Positions 53,719 to 64,000 of a stretch of 64,000 nucleotides of DNA are shown here, piece by piece (position 1 is the first letter of the stretch; every line of letters begins with the position of its first letter). This DNA comes from an uncultured Pelagibacteraceae bacterium. GTDB lineage: Bacteria > Pseudomonadota > Alphaproteobacteria > Pelagibacterales > Pelagibacteraceae. A model generated the notes under the pieces. It ran no database searches. It was given only the letters and a program-made list of their open reading frames with translations, and was not told the origin of the DNA. The translations under genes were made by a program, and so were the position numbers. The stretch lies in NCBI GenBank assembly GCA_902556265.1, contig CACDVM010000002.1, positions 62,001 through 126,000 of the forward strand, in the 5' to 3' direction.

Positions 53719-54981
53719 TTAGTTCCATCGTTTTTCAAATTTTTGTCTTAAATATACTGCAACGAAATTCATTACAATTAAAAAGGTTAAGAGCATCATA
53801 ATAGTTGCTGAAGTTTTTTCAACAAAGCCTCTTTCTGCAGACTCAGACCATAAATAAACTTGAACTGGTAATGAAGAAGATGGATCAACTGGACTTGAAG
53901 GAATATCAACAACAAATGCAACCATACCAATTAAGATAAGTGGTGCTGTTTCACCTAAAGCTTGAGCTAATCCAATTATAGTTCCTGATAAAGTTCCAGG
54001 TAATGCTAATGGCACAACATGGTGAAAAACAGATTGGAACTTGGATGCACCAACAGCGAGAGCACCTTCTCTTATAGAAGGTGGAACAGCTTTTAATGAT
54101 GCTCTACATGGAATGATAATTCTTGGTAAAGTCATTAACGCTAAAGTTATTCCAGCAACTAATGGTGTTGATCGAGGCAATTGTATAGTAGCAAGTAAAA
54201 TCTGAAGAGCAAGTAAACCGTAAACAATGGAAGGCACTGCTGCTAAATTGTTTATATTTATTTCAATAAAATCTGTAATTTTATTTTTAGGGGCAAACTC
54301 TTCCAAATAAATTGAAGCTAGAACAGCTACAGGAAAAGCTAATAACAAACAAATTAAAATACTATAAAAAGATCCAACTAAAGCTCCACCTATACCTGCT
54401 AGTTCTGGATCTCTAGAGTCACCATTGTTAAAGAAATAATTGTTAAAATTTTTACTTATCTTTTTATTTTCAACAAAATAATCATATATAACTAATTGAA
54501 AGTCAGAGATTCTTCTTCTTTCTTCTGGGAGATCTCTTGGATAATTACCTTTATGTAATTGATCAATATCATCTGAGGCTGTTAAATCTAACGTGATTGT
54601 TTTACCTATTAAGTTATTATCTTTTAAAAAGGCTTTTTTAATCTCAATTTCAGCGTCACCACTAAATAGCCTCAATAATTCATCTTCTTCATCTCTATCT
54701 TTTGCTGGATAAGCCTTTATTAAATTTTCTATCATTAGATCATAAAAATCAGCTTCCATTATATCTTCCTCAGATGCACCATTTTGAATTTCTAGTAACT
54801 CCTGATCAAAGAAAATCTCAGTTGTGATCACTGTTTTTTTAAAAGCTGAACTTCCTTTTGAGAAAATATTTTGAACTAAAATAACAACGAATAACAAAGC
54901 TACAAAAATAGATGTTAAACCATAAAATCTAAACCTCTTTTCAGCTTGATGTCTTTTTTTTAATCTTTCTTCTTTAGTCAT
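53719..54981 (-). CDS. pstA: Phosphate ABC transporter permease PstA, long form
   Basis: A permease of the Pst importer. I place the start at the ATG at 54981 (MTKEERLKKRHQ), giving 420 aa and an 8-base ATGACTAA overlap with pstC; an upstream ATG at 55017 would add 12 residues. The core has GGALVGSFYSILICLLLAFPVAVLA and the coupling segment GASKFQSVFHHVVPLALPG. An extra periplasmic domain of about 130 residues lies between helix 1 and the core, longer than E. coli PstA (296 aa). Confidence 0.93.
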   Translation of the reverse strand: MTKEERLKKRHQAEKRFRFYGLTSIFVALLFVVILVQNIFSKGSSAFKKTVITTEIFFDQELLEIQNGASEEDIMEADFYDLMIENLIKAYPAKDRDEEDELLRLFSGDAEIEIKKAFLKDNNLIGKTITLDLTASDDIDQLHKGNYPRDLPEERRRISDFQLVIYDYFVENKKISKNFNNYFFNNGDSRDPELAGIGGALVGSFYSILICLLLAFPVAVLASIYLEEFAPKNKITDFIEININNLAAVPSIVYGLLALQILLATIQLPRSTPLVAGITLALMTLPRIIIPCRASLKAVPPSIREGALAVGASKFQSVFHHVVPLALPGTLSGTIIGLAQALGETAPLILIGMVAFVVDIPSSPVDPSSSLPVQVYLWSESAERGFVEKTSATIMMLLTFLIVMNFVAVYLRQKFEKRWN

Positions 54982-56377
54982 ATTTTTCTCTATATTTTTT
55001 AACAGCTCTTTGAGCAATATAATTCAATACTAGTGTTGCTATAAATAATGTAAGTCCTAAAGCAAAAGCAGACTGGGTTTTTGGACTATCAAATTCTTGG
55101 TCACCAACAAGGATCATAACAATTTGAGTTGTAATTGTTGTGGTAGACTCTAAAGGATTAATTGTTAAATTTGCTGCGAGACCAGCTGCCATTACAACTA
55201 TCATTGTCTCACCTATCGCTCTTGATACTGCTAATAAAACTGATCCTATTATACCAGGCAGTGCCGCAGGGATTACAACTTGTTTGATAGTTTCTGACTT
55301 AGTTGCTCCTACAGCGTATGAACCATCCCTTAATGATTGTGGTACAGAATTTATTACATCATCAGATAAAGAGGAAACGTAAGGTATAATCATAATACCC
55401 ATAATTAGTCCTGCAGCTAAAGCACTCTCAGATGAGACAGTTAATCCTAAATTTTCACCTACTTGTCTAAAAAAAGGTCCAACAGTTAATGCAGCAAAGA
55501 AACCATAAACTACAGTTGGTATACCTGCTAAAATTTCAATAATTGGTTTAGATACTCTTCTTACTTTAGTTGAAGCATATTCAGCCATATAAATTCCTGA
55601 AAACAAACCAACAGGAACAGCAACTAGCATAGCAATAAAAGCAATGAAAGATGTCCCTGCTATTAATGGAATAAAACCAAAAGCATCTTTCAGTTCTTCA
55701 TATTCCGCAGCTGTTATTGATGAAGCATCTCTTACAAAAGCTCTTTGAGGACTCCAATTTGTACCAAATAGATAATCAAAAATATTAATGACTGAAAAAA
55801 ACTTGATACTTTCAAAAAGTAGAGAGAATATTATTCCAAGAGTTGTCAATATTGCTATTAAAGAGGATACAAATAATAGACCTTTTAAAATAACCTCAAC
55901 ATCATCTCTTGCTTTATTATTATTTCTTATTTTTTTTAATGAATAAACTACTGAAGCAATTATTATTCCAAAAATCAATACTACTTTAGAATTAGTAAAA
56001 AGATTTATAAATTTTGCATATGCGAGAGCACTTTCTTTTAAAATACTATCAATGTCACCAAAATAAGTTCCTAAATGAATAGCTTTAATCTTTTCATAAA
56101 CTAAGTTTGCTTCATTTTTGTCATTAAAAACTGCACCTTGATTAGCAGCTGTTTCTATAATTATTGATTTAATTATTGTAGGTTCAAATAACGACCAAAC
56201 TAATAGAAATACTAATGCTGGTATTGAACACCATAAAACAAGATAATACCCATAAAATTTTGGTAAGGCATTTAATTTAATATTATCTTTTATAGAAATG
56301 GTTTTTGTTTTTGATTTTCCATAAAAAAATAAAGAAATAGAAAATATACTAATTAAGAATATTAGAACGATGTTCAT
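54974..56377 (-). CDS. pstC: Phosphate ABC transporter permease PstC, long form
   Basis: A 467-residue permease. Residues 1 to about 180 form an additional multi-helix N-terminal region; the core carries GTSFIAFIAMLVAVPVGLFSG, GIPTVVYGFFA and the coupling loop VGATKSETIKQVVIPAALPGI. E. coli PstC has 319 residues, and the longer type occurs in many Alphaproteobacteria. A Pho box lies 25 bases before the ATG, so pstC probably starts its own transcript after the pstS terminator. Confidence 0.95.
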   Translation of the reverse strand: MNIVLIFLISIFSISLFFYGKSKTKTISIKDNIKLNALPKFYGYYLVLWCSIPALVFLLVWSLFEPTIIKSIIIETAANQGAVFNDKNEANLVYEKIKAIHLGTYFGDIDSILKESALAYAKFINLFTNSKVVLIFGIIIASVVYSLKKIRNNNKARDDVEVILKGLLFVSSLIAILTTLGIIFSLLFESIKFFSVINIFDYLFGTNWSPQRAFVRDASSITAAEYEELKDAFGFIPLIAGTSFIAFIAMLVAVPVGLFSGIYMAEYASTKVRRVSKPIIEILAGIPTVVYGFFAALTVGPFFRQVGENLGLTVSSESALAAGLIMGIMIIPYVSSLSDDVINSVPQSLRDGSYAVGATKSETIKQVVIPAALPGIIGSVLLAVSRAIGETMIVVMAAGLAANLTINPLESTTTITTQIVMILVGDQEFDSPKTQSAFALGLTLFIATLVLNYIAQRAVKKYREKYD

Positions 56378-56402
56378 TCGCCCTGAGTGATATATTCTTA
56401 AT

Positions 56403-56420
56403 GTTACAGAAATATTACAA
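56403..56420 (-). promoter_or_regulatory. Pho box upstream of pstC
   Basis: Read on the minus strand: TTGTAAT, attt, CTGTAAC, two 7-base units in direct repeat at 11-base period, as in PhoB sites. CTGTAAC is close to the E. coli unit CTGTCAT. A TATATC sequence 9-14 bases downstream could be the -10. Confidence 0.65.
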
Positions 56421-56440
56421 ATTAAATCTAAGATTGAATT

Positions 56441-56474
56441 AAAAAAAAAGGCCAGTAATTACTGGCCTTTTTTT
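56441..56474 (-). terminator. Strong intrinsic terminator after pstS
   Basis: A perfect inverted repeat GGCCAGTAA/TTACTGGCC at 56450-56467, flanked by nine A and seven T. On the minus strand the hairpin is followed by U residues, so it ends or attenuates the pstS message 16 bases beyond its stop codon. Its symmetry lets it act in both directions. It is the clearest terminator in the window. Confidence 0.9.
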
Positions 56475-56489
56475 GGGGATAAATGAAAA

Positions 56490-57518
56490 TTATTTTATCT
56501 TAATTGTGTTTAAATCTATTGCAGCTGTTCTAGTAACTTTGTATTTATCTGAAGCTAAAGGAACTAATCCTATTTCAGCTAAATAACCTCTACCACCCAT
56601 AGCTTTTTTAGAAGTAAACTCTTTTAGATATTCTTTAATACCTGGAATTACACCGATATGTGCCTTTTTAACATAAAAGAACAAAGGTCTAGCAATCGGA
56701 TAAGAGTAATCCTGAATACCTTCTAATGATGGTTGAACACCATTAATCGCTGATGCTTTGATCTTATCTTTGTTGGCTACTAAGTAACTGTAACCAAAAA
56801 AACCGAAAGCGTCTGGATTAGATGAAAGTTTTTGTACAATTAAAGTATCATTTTCACCAGCTTCAACTGCATAACCATCTTCTCTCATTTTAGCACATTC
56901 TTTTTTAGCTTTTTTTCCAGCAGCATCATAAAGAGATTTTGCTGTTTTTGAACATCCTTTACCCATAACTAAAGAATTCCATGCATCTCTAGTTCCAGAT
57001 GTAGGAGGAGCTATTAAGATTTCGATTTTTTTATTTGGAAGACTTGCATCAATATCACTCCATTTTTTATAAGGATTTTCAACAAGTTTACCATCAACAT
57101 CTACTTTAGATGCTAAAGCTCTCCATAATTGTTCTTTTGTAAAATCTGCATCTGGAGCATTCACTGAGTGTGCAAATGAAATACCATCATTACCTACTAC
57201 TATTTCAATAATTTCTGCAACTCCATTTTTCTCACATAAAGCTTTTTCTTTAGGTTTAATTGCTCTAGAAGCATTTGTTACATCTGGATGATTAGCACCA
57301 ACACCGGCACAGAACAATTTCATTCCACCACCAGTTCCAGTACTTTCAATTACAGGTGTTTTAAATTTACCACTTTTACCGAATTTTTCAGCAACCACAG
57401 TCGCGTACGGGTATACTGTAGATGATCCTACAATTTTTATTTGATCTCTTGAGTAACTAGTTGTTGTAAAACTAAGAACTAAAAGAAACCCTAATAAAAT
57501 ATTTAGTAATCTATTCAT
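56490..57518 (-). CDS. pstS: Phosphate ABC transporter substrate-binding protein PstS
   Basis: A 342-residue periplasmic phosphate-binding protein. The signal peptide covers about residues 1-23. Binding residues lie in IVGSSTVYPYA, ESTGTGGGMKLFC, NASRAIKPKE and PPTSGTRDAW. A strong Shine-Dalgarno AAGGAG precedes the start. It is flanked by a triple Pho box upstream and a strong terminator downstream, so it appears to be a separate, highly expressed message, as expected for a scavenging binding protein. Confidence 0.96.
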   Translation of the reverse strand: MNRLLNILLGFLLVLSFTTTSYSRDQIKIVGSSTVYPYATVVAEKFGKSGKFKTPVIESTGTGGGMKLFCAGVGANHPDVTNASRAIKPKEKALCEKNGVAEIIEIVVGNDGISFAHSVNAPDADFTKEQLWRALASKVDVDGKLVENPYKKWSDIDASLPNKKIEILIAPPTSGTRDAWNSLVMGKGCSKTAKSLYDAAGKKAKKECAKMREDGYAVEAGENDTLIVQKLSSNPDAFGFFGYSYLVANKDKIKASAINGVQPSLEGIQDYSYPIARPLFFYVKKAHIGVIPGIKEYLKEFTSKKAMGGRGYLAEIGLVPLASDKYKVTRTAAIDLNTIKIK

Positions 57519-57578
57519 ATTTCTCCTTTGTTTAGATTCGTTATGCCCTAATAAATAAATCTGAATCTTAAATATTTT

Positions 57579-57607
57579 ATTAAAGGAAAGTTAAAGTTTT
57601 GTTACAA
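57579..57607 (-). promoter_or_regulatory. Triple Pho box upstream of pstS
   Basis: On the minus strand: TTGTAAC, aaaa, CTTTAAC, tttc, CTTTAAT. Three 7-base units with exact 4-base spacers (11-base period) lie 60 bases before the pstS ATG. This is the layout of PhoB-binding sites and is the best match in the window. Confidence 0.75.
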
Positions 57608-57627
57608 AGACTAACTTTTTAGTTGAA

Positions 57628-58785
57628 TTAAATTGAATTGAATTTCAGATCTATAGTAGTTCCTTGATTTTCTTCACTATTGATAATCATTTCACCTCTA
57701 TGCTGAGAAACTAAATGTTTAACAATTGCAAGACCTAAGCCCGTTCCACCAACACTACGACTTTTACTAGGATCAACTGTGAAAAATCTTTCAGTGATTC
57801 TATGTATAAATTCTTTAGGAATTCCTACTCCTTGATCAGATATAGAGACAATATTTAAATCACCCTCTTTTTTTGTAGCAATTTTAATTTCTTTACCTTT
57901 TTCACTGTATTTAATTGAATTATCAATGAGGTTAGTAAAAATTTCTATTAATTTATCTCGATCACCAATAATTTTGAAATTCTCAGTTTTTTGTAAATTT
58001 AAATTTATATTGTTTTTTTTAACAATATTTTCATAGGTCTTAATCACGTAACTAAGCACTTCTATTAAATCTATTTCGTGTGTAGGCCTTATATGTTCTT
58101 GAAGCTCAATCTTAGAAAGAGATAGCAAATCTCTGATTAAATTTTCCATTCTTTCAGATTGAGAGCTCATTACTGGTAATAAATTAGTAACTTCAGAGTT
58201 CTTTTTTAAATCAGCATTATTTTCAAATGTCTCAAGTCCCATTTTAATAGATTGCAGTGGAGTTCTAAGTTCGTGGGAAACATTTGCAACAAAGTCTGAT
58301 TTTAGTTGTTGAAATTTATAAAATTCGGTTAAATCTCTCATAAAAAGCAAGCAAGATGGCTCATCAAAGAATAAATTATGATTATCTTGATAGATTGTTA
58401 CATTCATTCTAAGAACTGAAGGGTTTCGTAGCTCTATTTCAAGATCATTAGAATTTTCTCCATTAAAAGCTTTCTCAATTGAACTTAACAAGTCGGGATT
58501 TCTTAAAAATCCACTTATATTTTCGTTCAACTTTGTTTGAAATCTTTTACTGGCTGAACTGTTGCTGAATATTATTTCCTTGGATTTGTTTAGAATTATA
58601 ATTCCTTCTGGAATATAATTTAAAAGATTATAAATAGCTTCTCTATATTTCTTACTTTCATCTTCATCTAACTTATTATCTTCAATTTTAACTTCAGTAT
58701 TAATACCTAAGACTCTTTCTTTTTTTAAAAGAAAAAATAACAAAATAGCTATTATGATTAACAAAACAAATGTTAAAAGTTCCAT
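57628..58785 (-). CDS. phoR: Phosphate regulon sensor kinase PhoR
   Basis: A 385-residue membrane histidine kinase. One N-terminal helix (about residues 2-20) anchors it; a PAS-like domain spans about residues 50-150. The HisKA phosphoacceptor is in FVANVSHELRTPLQSIKMG, and ATPase boxes are NLIDNSIKYS, ISDQGVGIP and GGTGLGLAIVKHLV. No extracellular sensor domain is present, consistent with sensing through Pst and PhoU. Gap to pstS is 109 bases and contains the Pho box; manC is 3 bases upstream. Confidence 0.95.
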   Translation of the reverse strand: MELLTFVLLIIIAILLFFLLKKERVLGINTEVKIEDNKLDEDESKKYREAIYNLLNYIPEGIIILNKSKEIIFSNSSASKRFQTKLNENISGFLRNPDLLSSIEKAFNGENSNDLEIELRNPSVLRMNVTIYQDNHNLFFDEPSCLLFMRDLTEFYKFQQLKSDFVANVSHELRTPLQSIKMGLETFENNADLKKNSEVTNLLPVMSSQSERMENLIRDLLSLSKIELQEHIRPTHEIDLIEVLSYVIKTYENIVKKNNINLNLQKTENFKIIGDRDKLIEIFTNLIDNSIKYSEKGKEIKIATKKEGDLNIVSISDQGVGIPKEFIHRITERFFTVDPSKSRSVGGTGLGLAIVKHLVSQHRGEMIINSEENQGTTIDLKFNSI

Positions 58786-58788
58786 AAA

Positions 58789-59979
58789 CTACTTTACTCT
58801 TCCGTATACATCCTGAAATCTAACAATATCTGTTTCTTTTAAAATCGATCCTACTTGAGCTTCAATAATTTTTACTGGTTTTTTATATGGATTTTCTATT
58901 CTATGAACTGAACCTAAAGGAATAAAGATGGTTTCATCAGGTTTCATTGTAAAATATTTCTTATTTAAAGTAATTTTAGGTTTACCTTGAGTAACTACCC
59001 AGTGCTCTGCTCTATGATGATGTTTTTGAAGACTTAATATACCTTTAGGTTTTACATATAATTCTTTAATTAAGAATTCCTTGCCATTAAATAGATTTAC
59101 ATAACTACCCCAAGGTCTATGAAATACATTCTTCTTTTTAAAATAATGTCTTTTATTTCTTCCATACATTTTACAAATTTCTTTCCAAGATCCTAAGTCA
59201 GACCAAGGAATATCTAATTTGATCGCATTTATATCTTTAGTTTTTTCTAATATTGCATAGTCAAAAGACTTTGCTGTTGCTTTGGTAAATGCTTGTTTGT
59301 TTAAATAATACACGTTACTTTTATATTTTGCTTTTGTTACAGCTTTATTACAATTTCGATAAATATTTGGCTGGTATTTCTTAAAATTATTAATGATAGA
59401 GTCTTTTCTTAAATAAAACATTCCAGAATTCCAATAACCTCTTTTACTAATTATTTGTTTAGCTTTAGCCTCTTTTGGTTTTTCTATAAATCTAGTTACT
59501 TTGGTATTTTTAGTTAAAAAATAACCAAATTCACTAGAAGGCATAGTGGGTTTAATTCCAAATATAAAGATATTATTTTGAGTAAGTTTCTTTTGATTTT
59601 TTTTAATAGCTTTATTAAATAAACCAACCTTCTCTATCAAATGATCCGCTGCTAAAAACATTAAAGGTTGTTCATTTGGAATATCCTTTATTAATGCCGT
59701 ACTTAAAATAGCTGGTGCAGTATTTCTTTTAGCAGGTTCTAAAACTATCTTAAATTTTCTAATTTTGTGTTTCTTTAAGTGTTGTTTAACTTGTTTTAAA
59801 TATTTTGCATTAGTACTTATAATTGGGGCATCAAATATAGATGCTTTAACCCTTTCTAAAGTTTTTCCTAATAAAGTCCAATTACCAAAATCTATAAACT
59901 GTTTAGCTTGGTGTTTTTTAGCATTAGGCCAAAGTCTTGTCCCTGCTCCACCACATAAAATAACTGGGCGAATTTTCAT
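58789..59979 (-). CDS. manC: Mannose-1-phosphate guanylyltransferase (ManC/AlgA type)
   Basis: A 396-residue enzyme. The nucleotidyltransferase domain begins VILCGGAGTRLWP with KQFIDFG, and GFDP-type segments are replaced by FIEKPKEAKAKQI. The C-terminal cupin has RPWGSY, LSLQKHHHRAEHWVVTQG and VHRIENP, typical of the phosphomannose isomerase module. Bifunctional members are about 470 aa, so this one is compact. It makes GDP-mannose for surface glycans and shares its first base with the end of ilvD. Confidence 0.88.
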   Translation of the reverse strand: MKIRPVILCGGAGTRLWPNAKKHQAKQFIDFGNWTLLGKTLERVKASIFDAPIISTNAKYLKQVKQHLKKHKIRKFKIVLEPAKRNTAPAILSTALIKDIPNEQPLMFLAADHLIEKVGLFNKAIKKNQKKLTQNNIFIFGIKPTMPSSEFGYFLTKNTKVTRFIEKPKEAKAKQIISKRGYWNSGMFYLRKDSIINNFKKYQPNIYRNCNKAVTKAKYKSNVYYLNKQAFTKATAKSFDYAILEKTKDINAIKLDIPWSDLGSWKEICKMYGRNKRHYFKKKNVFHRPWGSYVNLFNGKEFLIKELYVKPKGILSLQKHHHRAEHWVVTQGKPKITLNKKYFTMKPDETIFIPLGSVHRIENPYKKPVKIIEAQVGSILKETDIVRFQDVYGRVK

Positions 59980-61696
59980 TAAATTTTTGAGTAATCCTTA
60001 ACTTCTTTTTTCTTACCTGGATGCGTTGGCGCTCCTAAATAAGCAGGTCCAACTGTTTGAGCATATTTCCAAAGTGTTCCTGATCCAAAATCAGATTTTC
60101 TAGCCTTCCATTTTCTTCTTCTTGAAGCTAATTGTGCTCTCGTTAATCGAACATTAATTGTTCCTTTTTTAGCATCAATATCGATAACATCTCCATTACG
60201 TAAAAGAGCAATAGGACCACCTAAAGCTGCTTCTGGTCCAACGTGACCCACACAAAATCCTCTTGTTGCTCCTGAAAATCTTCCATCAGTAATTAAAGCA
60301 ACTTTCTCACCTTTGCCTTGACCATAAATTGCACCTGTTGTTGAAAGCATTTCTCTCATGCCAGGACCACCAACAGGACCTTCATATCTAATAATAATTA
60401 CGTCACCATCTTTATATTTTCTACTTTGAACAGCTTTCATTGCGCTTTCTTCATTATCAAAACATCTTGCTCTTCCAGTGAATTGTAATTTTTTTAGTCC
60501 AGCAATTTTAACAATCCCACCTTCTGGGGCTAAATTACCTTTTAATCCTACAACACCTCCATCTGGTGATAACGGTCTGTTATAAGCTCTTAAAACTTTT
60601 TGTTTTGGATTAAATTTAATTCCTTTTAAATTTTCTTTCATTGTTTTACCTGTAACTGTCATACAATCACCATGAATATAACCACCATCATAAAGTGTTT
60701 TTAATAACATTGGTACACCGCCTGCTAACCACATATCTTTTGCAACATATTTTCCACCTGGTTTTAAATCAGCAAGATATGGAGTTTTTTTAAATATTTT
60801 TGCAACATCCATTAAATCAAATTTAATTCCTGCTTCATTTGCAATTGCTGGTAAATGTAAAGCAGCATTTGTTGAGCCACCAGTTGCAGCAACAATGGTT
60901 GCAGCATTTTCTAATGCTTTTTTTGTAACAATGTCTCTTGGTTTAATTTTTTTTGCTAATAATTCCATTACCATTTTGCCACTTAACTTTGCGTACTTAT
61001 CTCTTTCTTCATAAGGGGCTGGAGTTCCTGCAGAATAAGGTAACGCTAAACCAATTGCTTCTGATACACAAGCCATAGTATTTGCAGTAAATTGACCACC
61101 ACAAGCACCTGCACTTGGACATGCAACTAATTCTAATTTTCTTAATTCTTTTGCTGACATTTGTCCTGAAGAATGTTTTCCTACTGCTTCAAAAACATCT
61201 ACAACAGTTACGTCTTTTCCTTTGTATCTACCTGGAAGTATTGATCCACCATAAATAAAAACACTTGGAACATTTAATCGAACCATGGACATCATTAAAC
61301 CTGGTAATGATTTATCACAACCTGCAATACCTACTAAAGCATCATAACAATGGCCTCTAACAGTAAGTTCTGCTGAGTCTGCTATAACTTCTCTTGAAAT
61401 TAATGATGACTTCATTCCCTCGTGACCCATTGCAATACCATCTGTAACAGTAATTGTACAAAATTCTCTTGGTGTTCCACCTGAAGCTCTAACACCCTTC
61501 TTAACTGATTGGGCTTGTCTCATTAAAGCAATATTACACGGAGCTGCTTCATTCCATGTGGATACAACTCCTACAAATGGTTTAGAGACATCTTTTTCAG
61601 TTTCACCCATTGCATAATAAAAAGATCTATGTGGGGCTCTATCAGCTCCTAAGGATGTATGTCTACTAGGTAATTTCTTCTTATTAAACTTCCGCA

Positions 61697-61697
<1 letters not shown>
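59979..61697 (-). CDS. ilvD: Dihydroxy-acid dehydratase
   Basis: A 572-residue iron-sulfur dehydratase of branched-chain amino acid synthesis. Cluster cysteines are in [12 protein letters not shown] and in [16 protein letters not shown], and [18 protein letters not shown] plus [12 protein letters not shown] are diagnostic. It shares a base with valS, whose product charges tRNA with valine. That pathway-related pairing may be functional or just tight packing. Confidence 0.96.

Positions 61698-64000
<2,303 letters not shown>

Overview
The window is a dense, very AT-rich bacterial chromosome segment with roughly 70 percent A+T by eye. Protein families and gene order point to an alphaproteobacterium. 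The combination of extreme AT bias, intergenic gaps of a few bases, repeated tail-to-tail overlaps and few Shine-Dalgarno sites fits the streamlined SAR11 group (Pelagibacterales, Candidatus Pelagibacter-like). That placement is inference from content and style; no rRNA lies in the window.

Layout. 1-969: a 58-residue membrane peptide, a short MGMT-type protein and the longest gene-free stretch. 970-6524 (minus): an accessory block with two carriers (EamA, AEC), an RfbC-type epimerase, two glycosyltransferase genes and a GIY-YIG protein, ending at tRNA-Glu. 6664-8964: glpX, an SbmA/BacA-like transporter, an NDUFS4-type complex I subunit and tRNA-Pro. 9058-11275 (plus): zinc-ribbon protein, nhaA and a secreted glutathione peroxidase. 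11270-19614 (minus): an alphaproteobacterial block of MBL hydrolase, tatD, metG, holB, tmk, dac, an RlpA/SPOR-type lipoprotein and mltB, then rarD. 19771-25318: tRNA-Ser, sdhE, recG, DUF502, an M48 protease, a DNA methyltransferase tail-to-tail with a MutH/Sau3AI-type nuclease, and tRNA-Lys. 25402-36944: tgt, ppi, coaD, gyrA, ssb, uvrA, a PuuD-like membrane domain, secF, secD, yajC. 36999-46141: serS, tatCBA, scpBA, nagZ, a small membrane protein, argS, dgt, then erpA-xthA. 46133-50213: an Ldh-family dehydrogenase and a complete zinc-uptake unit (znuA facing znuC-znuB-zur) with two Zur-like operators. 50272-51574: a small membrane protein, arsC and a MIP channel. 51576-58785 (minus): the full phosphate regulon phoR, pstS, pstC, pstA, pstB, phoU, phoB. 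58789-64000: manC, ilvD and valS, cut by the window edge.

How it fits together. The accessory genes suggest surface glycan variation beside a tRNA. The methyltransferase plus MutH-like nuclease looks like a compact restriction-modification pair, or less likely a methyl-directed repair module. The arsenic genes sit between zur and phoB, have no ArsR, and are preceded by a candidate PhoB-type direct repeat. The proposed logic is that cells inducing Pst under phosphate starvation also import arsenate, and co-induce ArsC to reduce it and a channel to release arsenite. In the pst locus, pstS has its own Pho box and a strong terminator, and pstC has a second Pho box. This would let the binding protein be made in excess over the transporter core.
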